DNA of 64,000 bases from Gammaproteobacteria bacterium HGW-Gammaproteobacteria-13 (GTDB taxonomy: Bacteria > Pseudomonadota > Gammaproteobacteria > Pseudomonadales > Pseudomonadaceae). Positions 25,062 to 36,309 of this stretch are shown here, one piece after another. Below the pieces are notes generated by a model. It was not told where the DNA came from and did not search any database. It worked only from the letters and a program-made list of their open reading frames with translations. Position numbers and translations under genes: made by a program. Location: positions 62,001 through 126,000 of the forward strand of contig PGZH01000009.1 in NCBI GenBank assembly GCA_002840155.1, given 5' to 3'. How positions within the stretch are numbered: the first letter of the stretch is position 1; the number at the start of each line of letters is the position of its first letter.

Positions 25062-26282
25062 ATGACGACCCAAGGTTTGCACTCTGAAATTGGCCGCTTG
25101 CGCCGTGTACTGGTGTGCCGCCCAGGTCTCGCGCAGCAGCGCCTGACGCCGGCCAATTGCCGCGATTTACTGTTCGACGACGTGCTCTGGGTAGAGCAGG
25201 CGCGCAATGATCACGCCGCCTTTATCAATGCCATGCTCAGCCGAGATGTTGAGGTACTGGAGCTGCATGACCTGCTGGCTACCAGCATGGCCAACCCAGA
25301 GGCCCGCACTTGGCTGTTGGACCGGAAGCTCGCCCAGGGCACTGTCGATAGCGAGTTGGCCCAGCAACTAAGACCCTGGCTAGAGGCGCTGCCACCCATG
25401 CGCCTGGCTGAACACCTGATCGGCGGGCTGGCGCGTGCCGAACTGCCGTTTGAACCAGAAGGGCTGCTGGCCCGCTATGCCACGGCGCACGACTTCCTTC
25501 TGCCGCCGCTGCCCAACACGCTATTCAGCCGCGACAGCAGCTGCTGGATCGGTGATGGTGTGGTGTTGTGCCCCATGTACTGGCCGGCCCGGCGTCAGGA
25601 AACCCTGTTGACCGCGGCGGTTTATCGTTTCCACCCCTTATTCGCCGGCAAGGTGAAAACCTGGTGGGGGGATCCTGATGTCGATCATGGTGGTGCGACC
25701 CTGGAAGGCGGCGATGTGATGCCGCTGGGCAATGGCGTGGTGCTGATCGGCATGGGCGAGCGCACCTCACCGCAAGCCGTCAGCCAACTTGCCCGAGCCT
25801 TGTTTGCCCAGGGCGCAGCCACCCACGTGCTGGCCGCGCAGATTCCCAAGTCGCGCGGTGCGATGCACCTGGACACCGTATTTACCTTTTGCGATGTGGA
25901 CCTGGTGACTAGCTTCCCCGAAATGGTCGACGCGATTCGCGTGCACAGCCTGCGCCCCGGCGAGCGCGAAGGCAGCCTGGACGTGCGCAGCGAAAGCCAA
26001 CCCTTCCTCGAAGTTGTGGCCGCAGCACTGGGCCTGGCCAAGCTGCGTTCGGTGGCCACCGGCGGCGACGCCTGGCAGTCCGAGCGCGAGCAATGGGACG
26101 ACGGCAATAACCTGCTGGCGCTGGCTCCGGGCGTGGTCATGGGCTACGCCCGCAATACCCACACCAACACGCTGTTGCGCAAAGCTGGTGTTGAGGTGAT
26201 CACCATTCCCGGCTCGGAGTTGGGCCGCGGTCGCGGTGGTAGCCATTGCATGAGTTGCCCGATTGAGCGTGACGCGCTTTGA
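25062..26282 (+). CDS. arcA: Arginine deiminase
   Basis: A 406-residue cytoplasmic enzyme that hydrolyses arginine to citrulline and ammonia, the first step of the ADI pathway. The N-terminal [15 protein letters not shown], the [14 protein letters not shown] segment, the LEGGDVM loop and [11 protein letters not shown] are conserved. The nucleophilic Cys lies at about residue 396 in [12 protein letters not shown] near the C-terminus. The start at MTTQ is chosen over an in-frame ATG at 25026. It is 48 bp after arcD and is followed by arcB and arcC in the standard order. Confidence 0.97.
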   Translation: MTTQGLHSEIGRLRRVLVCRPGLAQQRLTPANCRDLLFDDVLWVEQARNDHAAFINAMLSRDVEVLELHDLLATSMANPEARTWLLDRKLAQGTVDSELAQQLRPWLEALPPMRLAEHLIGGLARAELPFEPEGLLARYATAHDFLLPPLPNTLFSRDSSCWIGDGVVLCPMYWPARRQETLLTAAVYRFHPLFAGKVKTWWGDPDVDHGGATLEGGDVMPLGNGVVLIGMGERTSPQAVSQLARALFAQGAATHVLAAQIPKSRGAMHLDTVFTFCDVDLVTSFPEMVDAIRVHSLRPGEREGSLDVRSESQPFLEVVAAALGLAKLRSVATGGDAWQSEREQWDDGNNLLALAPGVVMGYARNTHTNTLLRKAGVEVITIPGSELGRGRGGSHCMSCPIERDAL

Positions 26283-26307
26283 CCTCTATCCCCTATGAGA
26301 GCAGCCC

Positions 26308-27306
26308 ATGAGCTTTAACCTGCACAACCGTAGCCTGCTGGCGTTAAAGGATTTCGCCCCCGATGAGGTGCGCTACCTGCTCGACCTGGCCGCCGAACTC
26401 AAACGCTCGAAAGCAGTGGGCAACGAACAGCCGCGCCTTACGGGTAAAAACATCGTGCTGATTTTCGAGAAACCTTCGACGCGCACCCGCTGCGCCTTCG
26501 AAGTGGCGGTGCACGACCAGGGTGGACATGTGACCTATCTCGATGCCGGCAGCTCGCAGCTGGGCCACAAGGAATCGCTGAAGGACACCGCCCGCGTCCT
26601 GGGGCGCTACTACGACGGCATCGAGTACCGCGGCTTTCACCAGAGCGTGGTTGAGGAGCTGGCGCTTTACGCCAAGGTGCCGGTGTGGAACGGCCTGACA
26701 GATGAGATGCACCCCACACAGATCCTCGCCGACTTGCTGACCATGCAGGAGTTTGGCGAAAAGCCACTGCACGAATTGAGCTTCTGCTACCTGGGCGACG
26801 CTAGTTTCAACATGGGCAGTTCGCTGTTGGTGGGCGGCACGCAAATGGGTATGGACGTGCGCATCTGCTCGCCTGCCGACCTGCAACCGCCCGCCGAACT
26901 GGTGGCGCAGATGCGCGAGCTGGCCAGCCGCACCGGGGCACGCATCACCCTGGAAAGCGACCCGTTGAGGGCCGTGGTTGGCGCAGACTTTCTCTACACC
27001 GACGTGTGGGTCTCGATGGGCCAGGACGACGCGGTGTGGCAACAGCGCATCGACAAACTGTTGCCTTATCAGGTGACCACGGCGCTGATGCAGGCTACTG
27101 GCAAGCCACGCTGCAAGTTCATGCACTGCCTGCCCGCATTCCACAATCTGGAAACCGAGGAGGGCCGCGAGGTGCACGAAAAATATGGCCTGAGCGAGAT
27201 TGAAGTCACCGACGAAGTGTTCGAGTCCGACGCCTCCATCGTCTTCACCCAGGCCGAGAACCGTATGCACACCATTAAAGCCGTGCTGGTAGCGACCCTC
27301 GGATGA
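26308..27306 (+). CDS. arcB: Ornithine carbamoyltransferase, catabolic
   Basis: A 332-residue enzyme that cleaves citrulline by phosphorolysis to ornithine and carbamoyl phosphate. The carbamoyl-phosphate site STRTR is at residues 57-61, HPTQ is in [12 protein letters not shown], and the ornithine-site HCLPAFHN is near residue 273. Position in arcDABC argues for the catabolic rather than anabolic (ArgF) role. It lies 25 bp after arcA. Confidence 0.97.
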   Translation: MSFNLHNRSLLALKDFAPDEVRYLLDLAAELKRSKAVGNEQPRLTGKNIVLIFEKPSTRTRCAFEVAVHDQGGHVTYLDAGSSQLGHKESLKDTARVLGRYYDGIEYRGFHQSVVEELALYAKVPVWNGLTDEMHPTQILADLLTMQEFGEKPLHELSFCYLGDASFNMGSSLLVGGTQMGMDVRICSPADLQPPAELVAQMRELASRTGARITLESDPLRAVVGADFLYTDVWVSMGQDDAVWQQRIDKLLPYQVTTALMQATGKPRCKFMHCLPAFHNLETEEGREVHEKYGLSEIEVTDEVFESDASIVFTQAENRMHTIKAVLVATLG

Positions 27307-27325
27307 CACTGCCAGGAGTCCACTC

Positions 27326-28303
27326 ATGAAAGTCGTCGTTGCCCTGGGCGGTAATGCCTTGCTGCGACGTGATCAGCCGCCCACAGCGGAAAACCAGTTA
27401 GCCAACATTCGCCGTGCCGCTGCGCAACTGGCGCGTGTGGCCGCCAACCACGACCTGGTGCTGACCCATGGCAACGGCCCGCAGGTGGGGCTATTGGCCC
27501 TGCAAGCGGCGGCCTACATTGACGTGGAAGCCTACCCGCTGGACGTGCTCGGCGCGCAGACCGACGGCATGATCGGCTACCTGCTTGAGCAGGAACTGGC
27601 CAACTTGTTGCCCGCAACGCGGGCGATCACCACGCTGATCACCCGGGTGGAAGTGGATCTGCAGGACCCGGCCTTTGGCCATCCGAGCAAACCCATCGGG
27701 CCGGTCTACACCCAGGCCGAATCCGTGCACGTGGCCGCTGCCAGGGGCTGGAGTATGGCGGCGGACGGTGCTGCGTTCCGCCGCGTGGTGGCCTCGCCTC
27801 AGCCGCTGCGCGTGCTCGGCATACAGGCGATCCGCTGGTTGTTGGAGCGGGGCGCGCTGGTGATTGCGGCCGGCGGCGGGGGTATCCCGGTGGCGCGCAA
27901 GGGGGAGGGCAACGTTCTGCATGGCGTGGAGGCGGTGATCGATAAAGACCTGTGCAGCAGCCTGCTGGCGCGTGAGCTACATGCCGATGTGCTGGTGATT
28001 GCCACCGATGTGGCGGCGATCTACCTCGATTGGGGCAAACCCACGCAACGCGCCCTCGGCAAGGTCACGCCACAACAACTGAGTGAGCACGCGTTCGCCG
28101 CAGGCTCCATGGGCCCCAAGGTCGCCGCCGCGCAGGCCTTCGTCCTGGCTTCCGGTCAGCGTGCGGTAATCGGTTCGCTGGAGCAGATCGAAGAGATGCT
28201 CGCCGGTACCGCCGGTACTCAGATCTGTCCGGCGGTAGCGGACACGGCCCCAGAGCCGGCAATGCCAACTCTCTTGATCTCTGACAAAACCTCTCGCACC
28301 TGA
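27326..28303 (+). CDS. arcC: Carbamate kinase
   Basis: A 325-residue kinase that transfers phosphate from carbamoyl phosphate to ADP, the ATP-yielding last step of the arginine deiminase pathway. [42 protein letters not shown] and KVAAAQAFV are conserved. The protein runs about 15 residues beyond the usual C-terminus (after GTQICP), possibly because an older stop was lost; the tail has no recognisable motif. It starts 19 bp after arcB. Confidence 0.96.
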   Translation: MKVVVALGGNALLRRDQPPTAENQLANIRRAAAQLARVAANHDLVLTHGNGPQVGLLALQAAAYIDVEAYPLDVLGAQTDGMIGYLLEQELANLLPATRAITTLITRVEVDLQDPAFGHPSKPIGPVYTQAESVHVAAARGWSMAADGAAFRRVVASPQPLRVLGIQAIRWLLERGALVIAAGGGGIPVARKGEGNVLHGVEAVIDKDLCSSLLARELHADVLVIATDVAAIYLDWGKPTQRALGKVTPQQLSEHAFAAGSMGPKVAAAQAFVLASGQRAVIGSLEQIEEMLAGTAGTQICPAVADTAPEPAMPTLLISDKTSRT

Positions 28304-28354
28304 GCAGCGTTTACTGCTGCAAGCAACGTGTCGGTAGACGACCAAGGTGGCTCG

Positions 28355-29302
28355 ATGGACTTCAAGGACTACTACAAGGTGCTCGGGCTTGAGCCGGGAG
28401 CAGACGACAAAGCCGTGAAAACGGCTTACCGCAAACTGGCGCGCAAATACCACCCCGATGTCAGCAAAGAAGCCGACGCAGAAAATAAATTCAAGGATGT
28501 CGCCGAAGCCTATGAGGTGCTGAAAAGCGCGGAAAAACGCGCCGAGTACGATGAGCTGCGCAAATACGCTGAACAAGGTCGTCCCTTCGAGCCGCCGCCG
28601 GGCTGGCAACCGCAAGGCCATACGGATTTTCCCCATGGCAGCCGCGCGGGCAGTGAGTATTCCGAGTTTTTCGAGTCGCTATTTGGTGGCGCTGGACGTT
28701 TCCAGGACGCCGGCCGCACTCGCGCGCGCAGAGGCCAGGACGTTGAAATGGCGCTGCCGCTGCTGCTGGAAGAAACCCTGAGCGATGACACCAAGACCAT
28801 TGCCTTCCAGCTTCCGCAATACAGCGCTGACGGTCAGCCTCTGCCGGCGATCAGCAAAACCTTGAATGTGAGAATCCCGCCTGGGGTCGGTAATGGCGAA
28901 CGCATTCGCCTCAAAGGGCAGGGCGCGCCGGGGGTAGGTGGCGGCGCACATGGCGATTTGTATTTGCTCATTCACTTTGTGCCCCACCCTCTGTTCGACG
29001 TAGAGGGGCACAACCTGGTCCTCACCGTGCCATTGGCGCCTTGGGAGGCCGTGCTGGGCAGCCAAGTTACGCTGCCGACACTGAGCGGCAAAATCAACCT
29101 GCGCATACCCGCCAATACCCAAGCAGGGCAACGGCTGCGGATCAAAGGCAAGGGGCTGCGCAACAAAGCCGGCGAGCCGGGTGACCTGTATGCGCTGTTC
29201 AAGATCGTCATCCCGGCTCAATCCGACGAGCCTGTGCGTGCGCTATGGGCACAGCTGGCCGAGCAAGCCGCCTTCAATCCGCGCGCGCAGTGGAGCCAGT
29301 GA
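28355..29302 (+). CDS. cbpA: DnaJ-family co-chaperone CbpA
   Basis: A 315-residue J-domain protein. The J domain (residues about 4-70) has the HPD triad at 33-35 in [11 protein letters not shown] Gly/Phe-poor linker follows, then two C-terminal peptide-binding domains, with [24 protein letters not shown] and [19 protein letters not shown]. No zinc-finger is present, as expected for CbpA rather than DnaJ. It stimulates DnaK and binds curved DNA. Its stop overlaps the ATG of the downstream cbpM-type gene (TGATG). An upstream GTG start is possible, but AAGGTGG before 28355 favours this one. Confidence 0.95.
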   Translation: MDFKDYYKVLGLEPGADDKAVKTAYRKLARKYHPDVSKEADAENKFKDVAEAYEVLKSAEKRAEYDELRKYAEQGRPFEPPPGWQPQGHTDFPHGSRAGSEYSEFFESLFGGAGRFQDAGRTRARRGQDVEMALPLLLEETLSDDTKTIAFQLPQYSADGQPLPAISKTLNVRIPPGVGNGERIRLKGQGAPGVGGGAHGDLYLLIHFVPHPLFDVEGHNLVLTVPLAPWEAVLGSQVTLPTLSGKINLRIPANTQAGQRLRIKGKGLRNKAGEPGDLYALFKIVIPAQSDEPVRALWAQLAEQAAFNPRAQWSQ

Positions 29303-29604
29303 TGAGTAGCCAGACCCTGCAATTAGACATGCACGAGTTCTGCCTGTGCGCTGAGCTGCCGCAGGCGGTGCTGCTGGAGATTGTCGAACACGGCATCGTC
29401 GAACCCTGTGGTGCTACACCGGCGCAATGGCGGTTTAGCAGCCATGCACTGTCCGTCGCCAAGCGGGCGTTGCGCTTACAGGTTGAACTGCAACTTGAGT
29501 GGGCGGGTGTAGCCCTGGCGTTGCAGTTGCTTGATGAAGTGGAGCACCTGCGCGCCGAAAACAGCCACCTGCGGCGCCGCTTGAGCCGCTTCGAGCAGCC
29601 CTAG
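29302..29604 (+). CDS. cbpM: Chaperone modulatory protein CbpM
   Basis: A 100-residue partner of CbpA (101 residues in E. coli) that binds the J domain and inhibits it. The N-terminal part resembles a MerR-like helix-turn-helix (AELPQAVLLEIVEHGIVEP), and the C-terminus is a long amphipathic helix (LDEVEHLRAENSHLRRRL). The stop-start overlap with cbpA indicates translational coupling. The YhiI-type HlyD gene starts 64 bp downstream. Confidence 0.92.
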   Translation: MSSQTLQLDMHEFCLCAELPQAVLLEIVEHGIVEPCGATPAQWRFSSHALSVAKRALRLQVELQLEWAGVALALQLLDEVEHLRAENSHLRRRLSRFEQP

Positions 29605-29668
29605 CTGGCATGGTGTGACGCCGAGTGCCGCTGTAGCCAACTCCTTTGTTTAGAGACTCAAGGTCATT

Positions 29669-30739
29669 ATGTCAGTCAGCCGAAAATGGATCTTTCCTGC
29701 CGCCAGCGTTGCCGTCGTGGCCATTATCGCGGGCCTGCTCTGGTACACCCTGCGCCCCGAGGGCCTGGGGGATGGCTTCGCCAGCGGTAACGGGCGGATT
29801 GAAGCCACCGACGTTGACGCGGCCAGCAAGCTACCGGGGCGCATTGCCAGCATTGAGGTTGAGGAGGGCGAGTTCGTCGAGGCCGGGCAAGTGATTGCGC
29901 GTATGGACACCCAGGTACTCCAGGCGCAAGTGCTGCAGGCCCAGGCGCAAATGCGCCAAGCCCAGAACAGTAAACTGACGGCCAGTGCCCAGGTTCGCCT
30001 GCGTGAGAGTGAGAAAGTCACCGCGCAGGCCATCGTGCGCCAGCGCCAGGCGGAAGTGTCGGCTGCGCAAAAGCGCCACGCCCGCAGCGCGATCCTGGTC
30101 AAACGCAATGCCATGGCGCAGCAGCAACTGGATGACGACCTTGCCCGGTTGCAAAGCACCCAAGCCGCCCTGGCGGCCGCTGAGTCTCAGGTTATTTCGG
30201 CTGAGGCGGGCATTGCCGCCGCACAGTCCCAGGTGATTGAGGCGCAGTCGGCTGTGGAGGCCACTCAAGCCAGCGTCGAGCGCTTACAGATCGATATCGA
30301 GGACAGCCAGCTCAAGGCACCGCGCGCAGGGCGTGTGCAGTACCGCATCGCCGAGCCGGGCGAGGTGATCGGCGCAGGCGGCAAGGTGCTTAACCTGGTC
30401 GACCTGAGCGATGTCTACATGACCTTTTTCCTGCCTGAGCAGCAGGCCGGCCGGGTGGCGCTGGGGGCCGAAGTTCGCCTGGTGATCGATGCCGTACCGC
30501 AGTATGTGATTCCGGCCGAGGTCAGCTATGTGGCCAGCGTTGCCCAGTTCACTCCGAAAACCGTGGAAACCGCCAGCGAGCGCGAAAAGCTGATGTTTCG
30601 GGTTAAAGCGCGGATTGATCCAGAACTGTTGCAGCGCCACCTCACTCAGGTGAAAACCGGCGTACCCGGCGTGGCTTATCTGCGCCTCGACCCACAGGCC
30701 GAGTGGCCTGCAGAACTGGCGATCAAGGTTCCGCAGTGA
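29669..30739 (+). CDS. yhiI: HlyD-family membrane fusion protein (YhiI-like)
   Basis: A 356-residue periplasmic adaptor (E. coli YhiI is 355). An N-terminal membrane anchor (residues about 8-27) is followed by [20 protein letters not shown], a long coiled coil rich in Gln and Ala (about residues 90-205), the lipoyl/barrel return [20 protein letters not shown] and [19 protein letters not shown]. It bridges the inner membrane and outer parts of an ABC export system. Its stop overlaps the GTG start of the ABC gene. Confidence 0.93.
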   Translation: MSVSRKWIFPAASVAVVAIIAGLLWYTLRPEGLGDGFASGNGRIEATDVDAASKLPGRIASIEVEEGEFVEAGQVIARMDTQVLQAQVLQAQAQMRQAQNSKLTASAQVRLRESEKVTAQAIVRQRQAEVSAAQKRHARSAILVKRNAMAQQQLDDDLARLQSTQAALAAAESQVISAEAGIAAAQSQVIEAQSAVEATQASVERLQIDIEDSQLKAPRAGRVQYRIAEPGEVIGAGGKVLNLVDLSDVYMTFFLPEQQAGRVALGAEVRLVIDAVPQYVIPAEVSYVASVAQFTPKTVETASEREKLMFRVKARIDPELLQRHLTQVKTGVPGVAYLRLDPQAEWPAELAIKVPQ

Positions 30740-33465
30740 GCGCGCCTGCAGCGCCAGTCGCGCAGCTGCAGGATGTCAGCCTGCAGTACGGCAAAACCTG
30801 CGCCCTCAAGGCCGTCAGCCTGGAAATTCCCGCGCAGTGCATGGTTAGCTTGATCGGCCCGGATGGTGTTGGCAAGTCCAGCCTGCTGGCGCTGATTGCC
30901 GGCGCACGCAAAATCCAGAGTGGGCAGATCGAGGTGCTCGGCGGCGATATGGCCAGCCGCGGTCACCGACGGCAGGTGTGCCCACACATCGCCTATATGC
31001 CCCAGGGGCTGGGCAAGAACCTCTATCCGACGCTCTCGGTGATCGAGAACCTGGACTTCTTTGCCCGCCTGTTTGGCCAGGCCGAAGCCGAACGTAAAAC
31101 CCGTATTGCTGAACTGCTGCGCAGCACGGGCCTCAGTGAGTTTGGTGAGCGGCCGGCGGGCAAGCTGTCCGGCGGCATGAAGCAAAAGCTTGGGCTGTGC
31201 TGCGCACTGATCCACGACCCTGACCTGCTGATCCTCGACGAGCCCACAACCGGCGTCGACCCGCTGTCGCGTAACCAGTTCTGGGAATTGATCGAGCGCA
31301 TTCGCCGGCAGCGCCCGCAGATGAGTGTGCTGGTAGCCACTGCGTACATGGAGGAGGCCGAACGCTTCGACCATTTGCTAGCCATCGATGACGGCGCCGT
31401 ATTGGCCACCGGCAGCCCGGCGGAGCTGCTGAAACGCACTCAATGCACAAGCCTGGAAGAGGCGTTTATCGCCCTGATGCCGGAAGCCAAGCGCCAGGGC
31501 CATAAGCAACTGGTGATCCCGCCACGCCCGGCTGGCGAACAGGAAATTGCCATCGAGGCGCGCGATCTGAGCATGCGCTTCGGCGATTTTGTCGCGGTTG
31601 ATCACGTCGACTTCCGCATCGAGCGCGGGGAGATTTTCGGCTTTCTCGGCTCCAACGGCTGCGGCAAAACCACCACCATGAAGATGCTCACCGGCTTGTT
31701 GCCCGCCAGCGAAGGACAAGCCCTGCTGTTCGGTCAGGTGGTCAATGCCAGCGACATGGCCACGCGCAAGCGGGTCGGCTACATGTCGCAGTCATTCTCG
31801 CTGTATGCCGAACTGAGTGTGCGGCAGAACCTGGTGCTGCACGCCCAGCTGTTTCATGTGCCGGCCACGGAGATAGCAGGGCGGGTGACTGTCATGGCTG
31901 AGCGTTTCAGCCTTGGCGACGTTATGGAGCAGCTGCCCGAGCGCCTGCCACTGGGTATTCGTCAGCGTCTTTCACTGGCTGTAGCGGTCATCCATAAGCC
32001 GGAAATTCTGATTCTTGATGAGCCGACGTCAGGCGTCGATCCCATTGCCCGTGATGTGTTCTGGCAGATGATGCTCGACCTGTCGCGCAATGACGGCGTG
32101 ACGATATTTATCTCCACCCACTTTATGAACGAAGCCCTGCGTTGCGACCGTATCTCCTTGATGCACGCCGGCAAGGTGCTCGACAGCGACACGCCCAAGG
32201 CCCTGATGGCCAAGCGTGGCCTGCCAACCCTGGAGGCGACTTTTATCGCCTATCTGCAGGATGCCGTCGGCGAAAAAGCACAACAGCCCGCACCAGAAGC
32301 GGCGGCTCCAGCAGCGCAGACCACTACGCTGAAACGCAAGCGCTTCAGCCTGCTGCGTCTGTTCAGCTATACCCGCCGGGAAGCCCTGGAACTGCGTCGC
32401 GACCCGATTCGCGGCAGCATGGCGTTGCTCGGCAGTTTGTTGCTGCTGTTTATCATCGGCTACGGCATCAGCCTGGATGTCGAGAACCTGACCTACGCGG
32501 TGCTCGACCGCGACCAGACCACCACCAGCCAGGCGTACGCCCTCAACCTGGCCGGTTCGCGCTACTTCATCGAGCAAGCGCCGCTGCGCGATTACGACGA
32601 GCTGGACCGGCGCATGCGCAGTGGCGAGATCAGCCTGGCGGTGGAAATCCCGCCCAACTTCGGCCGTGACCTCAAACGCGGTGGCGTACCGCAAATCGGC
32701 ATGTGGCTCGACGGCGCCATGCCGATGCGCGCCGAAACAATCAAAGGCTATGTGATGGGCCTGCATGCCGGCTACTTGCAGGAGCTGGCCCGCAAGGACA
32801 GTGCGTCAACCCGTAGCAGCCTGCCGACCCTGGAAGTGCGCTACCGCTACAACCCGGATGTGGAAAGCCTGAATGCCATGGTGCCGGCGGTGATTCCGCT
32901 GCTGCTGATGCTGATTCCGGCAATGCTTACCGCCCTTGGCGTGGTACGCGAAAAGGAACTGGGTTCGATCATCAACCTGTATGTCACACCGGTTACCCGC
33001 CTGGAGTTTCTGCTTGGCAAGCAACTGCCTTACATCGCCCTGGGCATGCTCAATTTTGTGCTGCTGGTGATAGCGGCGGTGTGGGTGTTCGATGTGCCGC
33101 TCAAGGGCAGCCTACTGGCCTTGCTGACCGGTGGCCTGCTGTACATCAGCTGCGCCACGGCCATGGGCTTGCTGATGTCGACCTTTACCCGCAGCCAGAT
33201 TGCTGCGGTATTCGGCACGGCCATCGTCACCCTGATTCCGGCCATCCAGTTCTCCGGGTTGATCTACCCGGTGGCATCACTCGAAGGCTTTGGTGCGCTG
33301 GTTGGGCAGATTTACCCCACCTCGCACTTTCTCATCATCAGCCGTGGGGCGTTCTCCAAAGCGCTGGGTTTCACTGAGCTGTACAGCTATTTCATCGCGC
33401 TGCTGATTACCATCCCCGTCCTGCTGGCACTCTGCACCAGCCTACTGAAAAAGCAGGAGGCCTGA
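30736..33465 (+). CDS. rbbA: Ribosome-associated ABC ATPase/permease (RbbA-like)
   Basis: A 909-residue fusion with two nucleotide-binding domains followed by an ABC-2 permease. Walker A motifs are [11 protein letters not shown] and [12 protein letters not shown]; Walker B motifs are [13 protein letters not shown] and [13 protein letters not shown]. The first signature is [10 protein letters not shown] and the second LPLGIRQRL. The C-terminal third carries six helices. Length and domain order match E. coli RbbA (911 residues), reported to bind ribosomes. The GTG at 30736 overlaps the yhiI stop, with AAGG upstream. The operon order HlyD, RbbA, permease is the same as in E. coli. Confidence 0.92.
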   Translation: MSAPAAPVAQLQDVSLQYGKTCALKAVSLEIPAQCMVSLIGPDGVGKSSLLALIAGARKIQSGQIEVLGGDMASRGHRRQVCPHIAYMPQGLGKNLYPTLSVIENLDFFARLFGQAEAERKTRIAELLRSTGLSEFGERPAGKLSGGMKQKLGLCCALIHDPDLLILDEPTTGVDPLSRNQFWELIERIRRQRPQMSVLVATAYMEEAERFDHLLAIDDGAVLATGSPAELLKRTQCTSLEEAFIALMPEAKRQGHKQLVIPPRPAGEQEIAIEARDLSMRFGDFVAVDHVDFRIERGEIFGFLGSNGCGKTTTMKMLTGLLPASEGQALLFGQVVNASDMATRKRVGYMSQSFSLYAELSVRQNLVLHAQLFHVPATEIAGRVTVMAERFSLGDVMEQLPERLPLGIRQRLSLAVAVIHKPEILILDEPTSGVDPIARDVFWQMMLDLSRNDGVTIFISTHFMNEALRCDRISLMHAGKVLDSDTPKALMAKRGLPTLEATFIAYLQDAVGEKAQQPAPEAAAPAAQTTTLKRKRFSLLRLFSYTRREALELRRDPIRGSMALLGSLLLLFIIGYGISLDVENLTYAVLDRDQTTTSQAYALNLAGSRYFIEQAPLRDYDELDRRMRSGEISLAVEIPPNFGRDLKRGGVPQIGMWLDGAMPMRAETIKGYVMGLHAGYLQELARKDSASTRSSLPTLEVRYRYNPDVESLNAMVPAVIPLLLMLIPAMLTALGVVREKELGSIINLYVTPVTRLEFLLGKQLPYIALGMLNFVLLVIAAVWVFDVPLKGSLLALLTGGLLYISCATAMGLLMSTFTRSQIAAVFGTAIVTLIPAIQFSGLIYPVASLEGFGALVGQIYPTSHFLIISRGAFSKALGFTELYSYFIALLITIPVLLALCTSLLKKQEA

Positions 33466-33466
33466 G

Positions 33467-34591
33467 ATGGAACAGCTGGCGAATATCTTCCATCTGGGGC
33501 TCAAGGAACTGCGCAGCCTGCAACGTGACCCAGCGCTGCTGTTGCTGATTATCTGGGCCTTTACCCTGGGCATCATTACGGCTGCTACGAGCATGCCGGA
33601 GAGCCTGCACAACGCCTCGATTGCAGTGGTCGACGAAGACCGCTCACCGCTCTCTGCACGCTTGATTGATGCCTTCCAGCCGCCGTTTTTCCGCCCGCCG
33701 CAACGTATCGAATTGAGCGAAATGGATCACGGCATGGACTCCGGGCAGTACACCTTCACCCTCAATATTCCACCGGATTTTCAGCGCGATGTACTTGCCG
33801 GGCATAGCCCCGCTATCCAGCTCAACGTCGATGCCACACAGGTGAGCATGGCCTTCACCGGTGCGGGCTATATCCAAATGATCGGTGCCGAGGAAATCAG
33901 CGCGTTCTTGCGCCACTACCGTGCCGACCTGCCACAGCAGGCCGCATTGGCCGTGCGCGTCGCGTTTAACCCAAACCTGACGCGCAGCTGGTTCGGCTCG
34001 GTGATGGAGGTGATCAACCAGATCACCATGCTGTCGATCATTCTCACGGGCGCGGCACTGATTCGCGAGCGTGAACACGGCACCATCGAGCACCTGCTGG
34101 TCATGCCGGTGACGCCGCCTGAAATCATGCTGGCCAAGGTCTGGTCGATGGGCCTGGTGGTGCTGCTGGCCACTGCGTTGTCGCTGCTGCTGGTGGTGCA
34201 AGGCTGGCTGCACGTGCCGATTGCCGGCTCGCTGCCGCTGTTCTTGTGCGGCGCGTTGCTGCACCTGTTCGCGACCACCTCAATGGGCATTTTCTTCGGC
34301 ACTATCGCGCGCTCGATGCCGCAATTGGGCCTGTTGATCATTCTGGTGCTGATCCCGCTGCAGATCCTTTCCGGCGGCACCACACCGCGCGAGAGCATGC
34401 CCGAGTTGGTACAGCAGATCATGCTGGTGGCGCCGACTACTCACTTCGTCGATCTGGCCCAGGCGATTCTCTATCGCGGCGCGGGTTTCGCCACTGTGTG
34501 GCCGCAGTTCCTGGCGATCATTGGCATCGGCGCGCTGTTTTTTACCGGCGCGCTGCTGCGCTTTCGTAAGACGCTGGCACAGATGTCCTAA
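33467..34591 (+). CDS. yhhJ: ABC-2 permease (YhhJ-like)
   Basis: A 374-residue inner-membrane permease (E. coli YhhJ is 375). One N-terminal helix, a large periplasmic domain (about residues 45-170), then five C-terminal helices with LIREREHGTIEHLLVMPVTP, a strong ABC-2 motif. The start is two bases after the rbbA stop. It should pair with the permease half of RbbA. Confidence 0.93.
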   Translation: MEQLANIFHLGLKELRSLQRDPALLLLIIWAFTLGIITAATSMPESLHNASIAVVDEDRSPLSARLIDAFQPPFFRPPQRIELSEMDHGMDSGQYTFTLNIPPDFQRDVLAGHSPAIQLNVDATQVSMAFTGAGYIQMIGAEEISAFLRHYRADLPQQAALAVRVAFNPNLTRSWFGSVMEVINQITMLSIILTGAALIREREHGTIEHLLVMPVTPPEIMLAKVWSMGLVVLLATALSLLLVVQGWLHVPIAGSLPLFLCGALLHLFATTSMGIFFGTIARSMPQLGLLIILVLIPLQILSGGTTPRESMPELVQQIMLVAPTTHFVDLAQAILYRGAGFATVWPQFLAIIGIGALFFTGALLRFRKTLAQMS

Positions 34592-34592
34592 G

Positions 34593-34619
34593 GGTGGCGC
34601 AGCAAGGGCTTACGCCACC
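34593..34619. other. Hairpin after the yhiI-rbbA-yhhJ operon
   Basis: GGTGGCG (34593-34599) and CGCCACC (34613-34619) pair around a 13-base loop just after the permease stop. There is no T-run. It is a candidate weak terminator. Confidence 0.4.
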
Positions 34620-34681
34620 ACGGGGCCTTGCTTTAACAGCGTGCGAGTAGTTGACGACAGGTAGCAATCGACCCGCAGCGC

Positions 34682-35008
34682 TTAAACAAATACCTGCCGA
34701 GCCATCCCACGCGGGATGCGGTTTCTACCCGGCAGTTGCTCCAGGCGTTGCTGCCATTCGGCGCGGGGTTTCAGGGTGGCGGTTGGCTTTACCATCTCAG
34801 CCGCTGCGGCAGCGGCCTTTGCAGCTTTTGCGGCGGCTCTGAGCTCAGCAAGACTTGGGGTTTTACGGACAGGCTCAGTAGTGCCTTTTTCAACGCTGCG
34901 CAGGCACAGCTTGCATGAAACCTGAGTGACATCCTGGGTGCTGCTCAGGTTCGAGCCGGTGCGTCCACATGCGACATTTTCCGCGGACGCGGTGTAGTGA
35001 ATAGCCAA
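34682..35008 (-). CDS. Small hypothetical protein with an N-terminal CxxC
   Basis: A 108-residue protein starting at a TTG (35006-35008) that has AGGAGA at the right distance upstream. The N-terminal 40 residues (MAIHYTASAENVACGR, then VSCKLCLRSVE) look like a small zinc-binding or redox unit with cysteines at C14 and in CKLC. An Ala/Lys-rich helix follows (LRAAAKAAKAAAAAAEM), and the C-terminus has NRIPRGMARQVFV. No function is known to me. It is convergent with the yhhJ operon. Confidence 0.72.
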   Translation of the reverse strand: MAIHYTASAENVACGRTGSNLSSTQDVTQVSCKLCLRSVEKGTTEPVRKTPSLAELRAAAKAAKAAAAAAEMVKPTATLKPRAEWQQRLEQLPGRNRIPRGMARQVFV

Positions 35009-35272
35009 CGTGTTGTCTCCTGCATTTTTGGGGCGCGGGATTCTACACGCTTCGCTTAGCAGGAGAACTGCTTATCGTTGTGGCGAGGCGAGTCTAGGGG
35101 GAAGGCTGGATAGTGGGCCCGGCGCAAAATTTTCGCAGTTGTGCGTGATAACCCTTCGTCTTGGATTTCAGCTTCACCGCGGTAGTTGCTGGGTGGGTTG
35201 GTAAATGCACGATAGGGCGCAGTCGGCCAGGAGCGGACATCGAAGGTCTACATAATCAGAGGCAAGTCGTTA

Positions 35273-36166
35273 TTAGTTCTTTCTACAAACATCAAGAACT
35301 AGACTTCGAAGCCATCGATGAGCCGGATCAGCACTGAACCGTGGATGCCAAAGCATTGAAACGGTGAACTCCGCAGTAGGGAAAGGAAGTGGGAAACTAC
35401 GCATGCCCTCGCGCAAGCTCGCGGTATGGCGCTCGGGAACACTGGCGATCAGGTCTGATCCCCGGGCCAGCCCCAGCGCGATTGAAAAGCCACCGACGAT
35501 CGTGACTATTTTTCGCTCCAATCCGAGTGGCAGCAGCGCATCATCTATGGGGCCTCTGTCTATCCCTTCTCGTGAAACGGAGATATGCATGCCCGCTGCA
35601 TACTTTTCCGGCGTGATTGTGCAGCGACTTAATGGATGACTGGCTCGCACAACGCCAACGTAATTATCCCTGAACAAAGACTGGCCCTTCAGCTCGGGGG
35701 CAGAGGCCAGATCTATCACACCGGTTTCGAGATCGACGACTCCATCACGTAATGGCTTACTGTCTTTGTCTGGCTTCTGCATAAAGAACAGCCGTACTCC
35801 AGGGGCCATTTCCCCAATACGCGCGATAAGTGCAGGGCCAAAGTTCTCAGCAAAACCCTCACTGGTCCTGATCGCGAATGTCCGGTCGAGTTTTTCCAGG
35901 TCAAGAAGCTCGGCTGGGCGCAAAACCTCCTGCGCATCCCGAACAAGCTGAGCGACGCGATCACGAAGTTCGAGCGCCCTGGGAGTAGGAACGAGCCCAC
36001 GCCCCGCCCTAACCAAAAGCGGATCACCTGTGGTTTCTCTTAGCCGCGCAAGTGCCCGGCTCATCGCCGAGGGACTGAGCCGCAGGCGTTTGGCTGCACG
36101 CGCGACACTGCCCTCAGCGAGCACTGCGTCGAGGGTGATGAGCAGATTAAGGTCTGGATTTGACAT
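35273..36166 (-). CDS. LysR family transcriptional regulator
   Basis: A 297-residue regulator. The N-terminal helix-turn-helix is in LDAVLAEGSVARAAKRLRLSPSAMSRALARLRE, and the remainder is a periplasmic-binding-like effector domain with an ETGVIDLAS/GVVRASHPL pattern. It is divergent from the cupin and MFS genes (143 bp gap), which are its likely targets. Codon choice here is somewhat less GC-biased than in the neighbours, consistent with acquisition, but I did not quantify this. Confidence 0.92.
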   Translation of the reverse strand: MSNPDLNLLITLDAVLAEGSVARAAKRLRLSPSAMSRALARLRETTGDPLLVRAGRGLVPTPRALELRDRVAQLVRDAQEVLRPAELLDLEKLDRTFAIRTSEGFAENFGPALIARIGEMAPGVRLFFMQKPDKDSKPLRDGVVDLETGVIDLASAPELKGQSLFRDNYVGVVRASHPLSRCTITPEKYAAGMHISVSREGIDRGPIDDALLPLGLERKIVTIVGGFSIALGLARGSDLIASVPERHTASLREGMRSFPLPFPTAEFTVSMLWHPRFSADPAHRWLRSLVLDVCRKN

Positions 36167-36309
36167 AGCCTGATGTTAGCCCACCCGCCTAATACATGGC
36201 GTCATACGCAACAATAAAGTGCAAACAGTGCGTCTTCCGCCATGTTTGTACACTGCATACAGTTCTCTCCATCGGCACATTCGTACCGAAGTGGATGAGG
36301 AGATGATGT

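Noticed and set aside
31900-31990. Degenerate ABC signature (LPLGIRQRL) in the second nucleotide-binding domain of RbbA
   Set aside because: This variant is common in RbbA/YbhF-type ATPases, so it is not evidence of lost activity.
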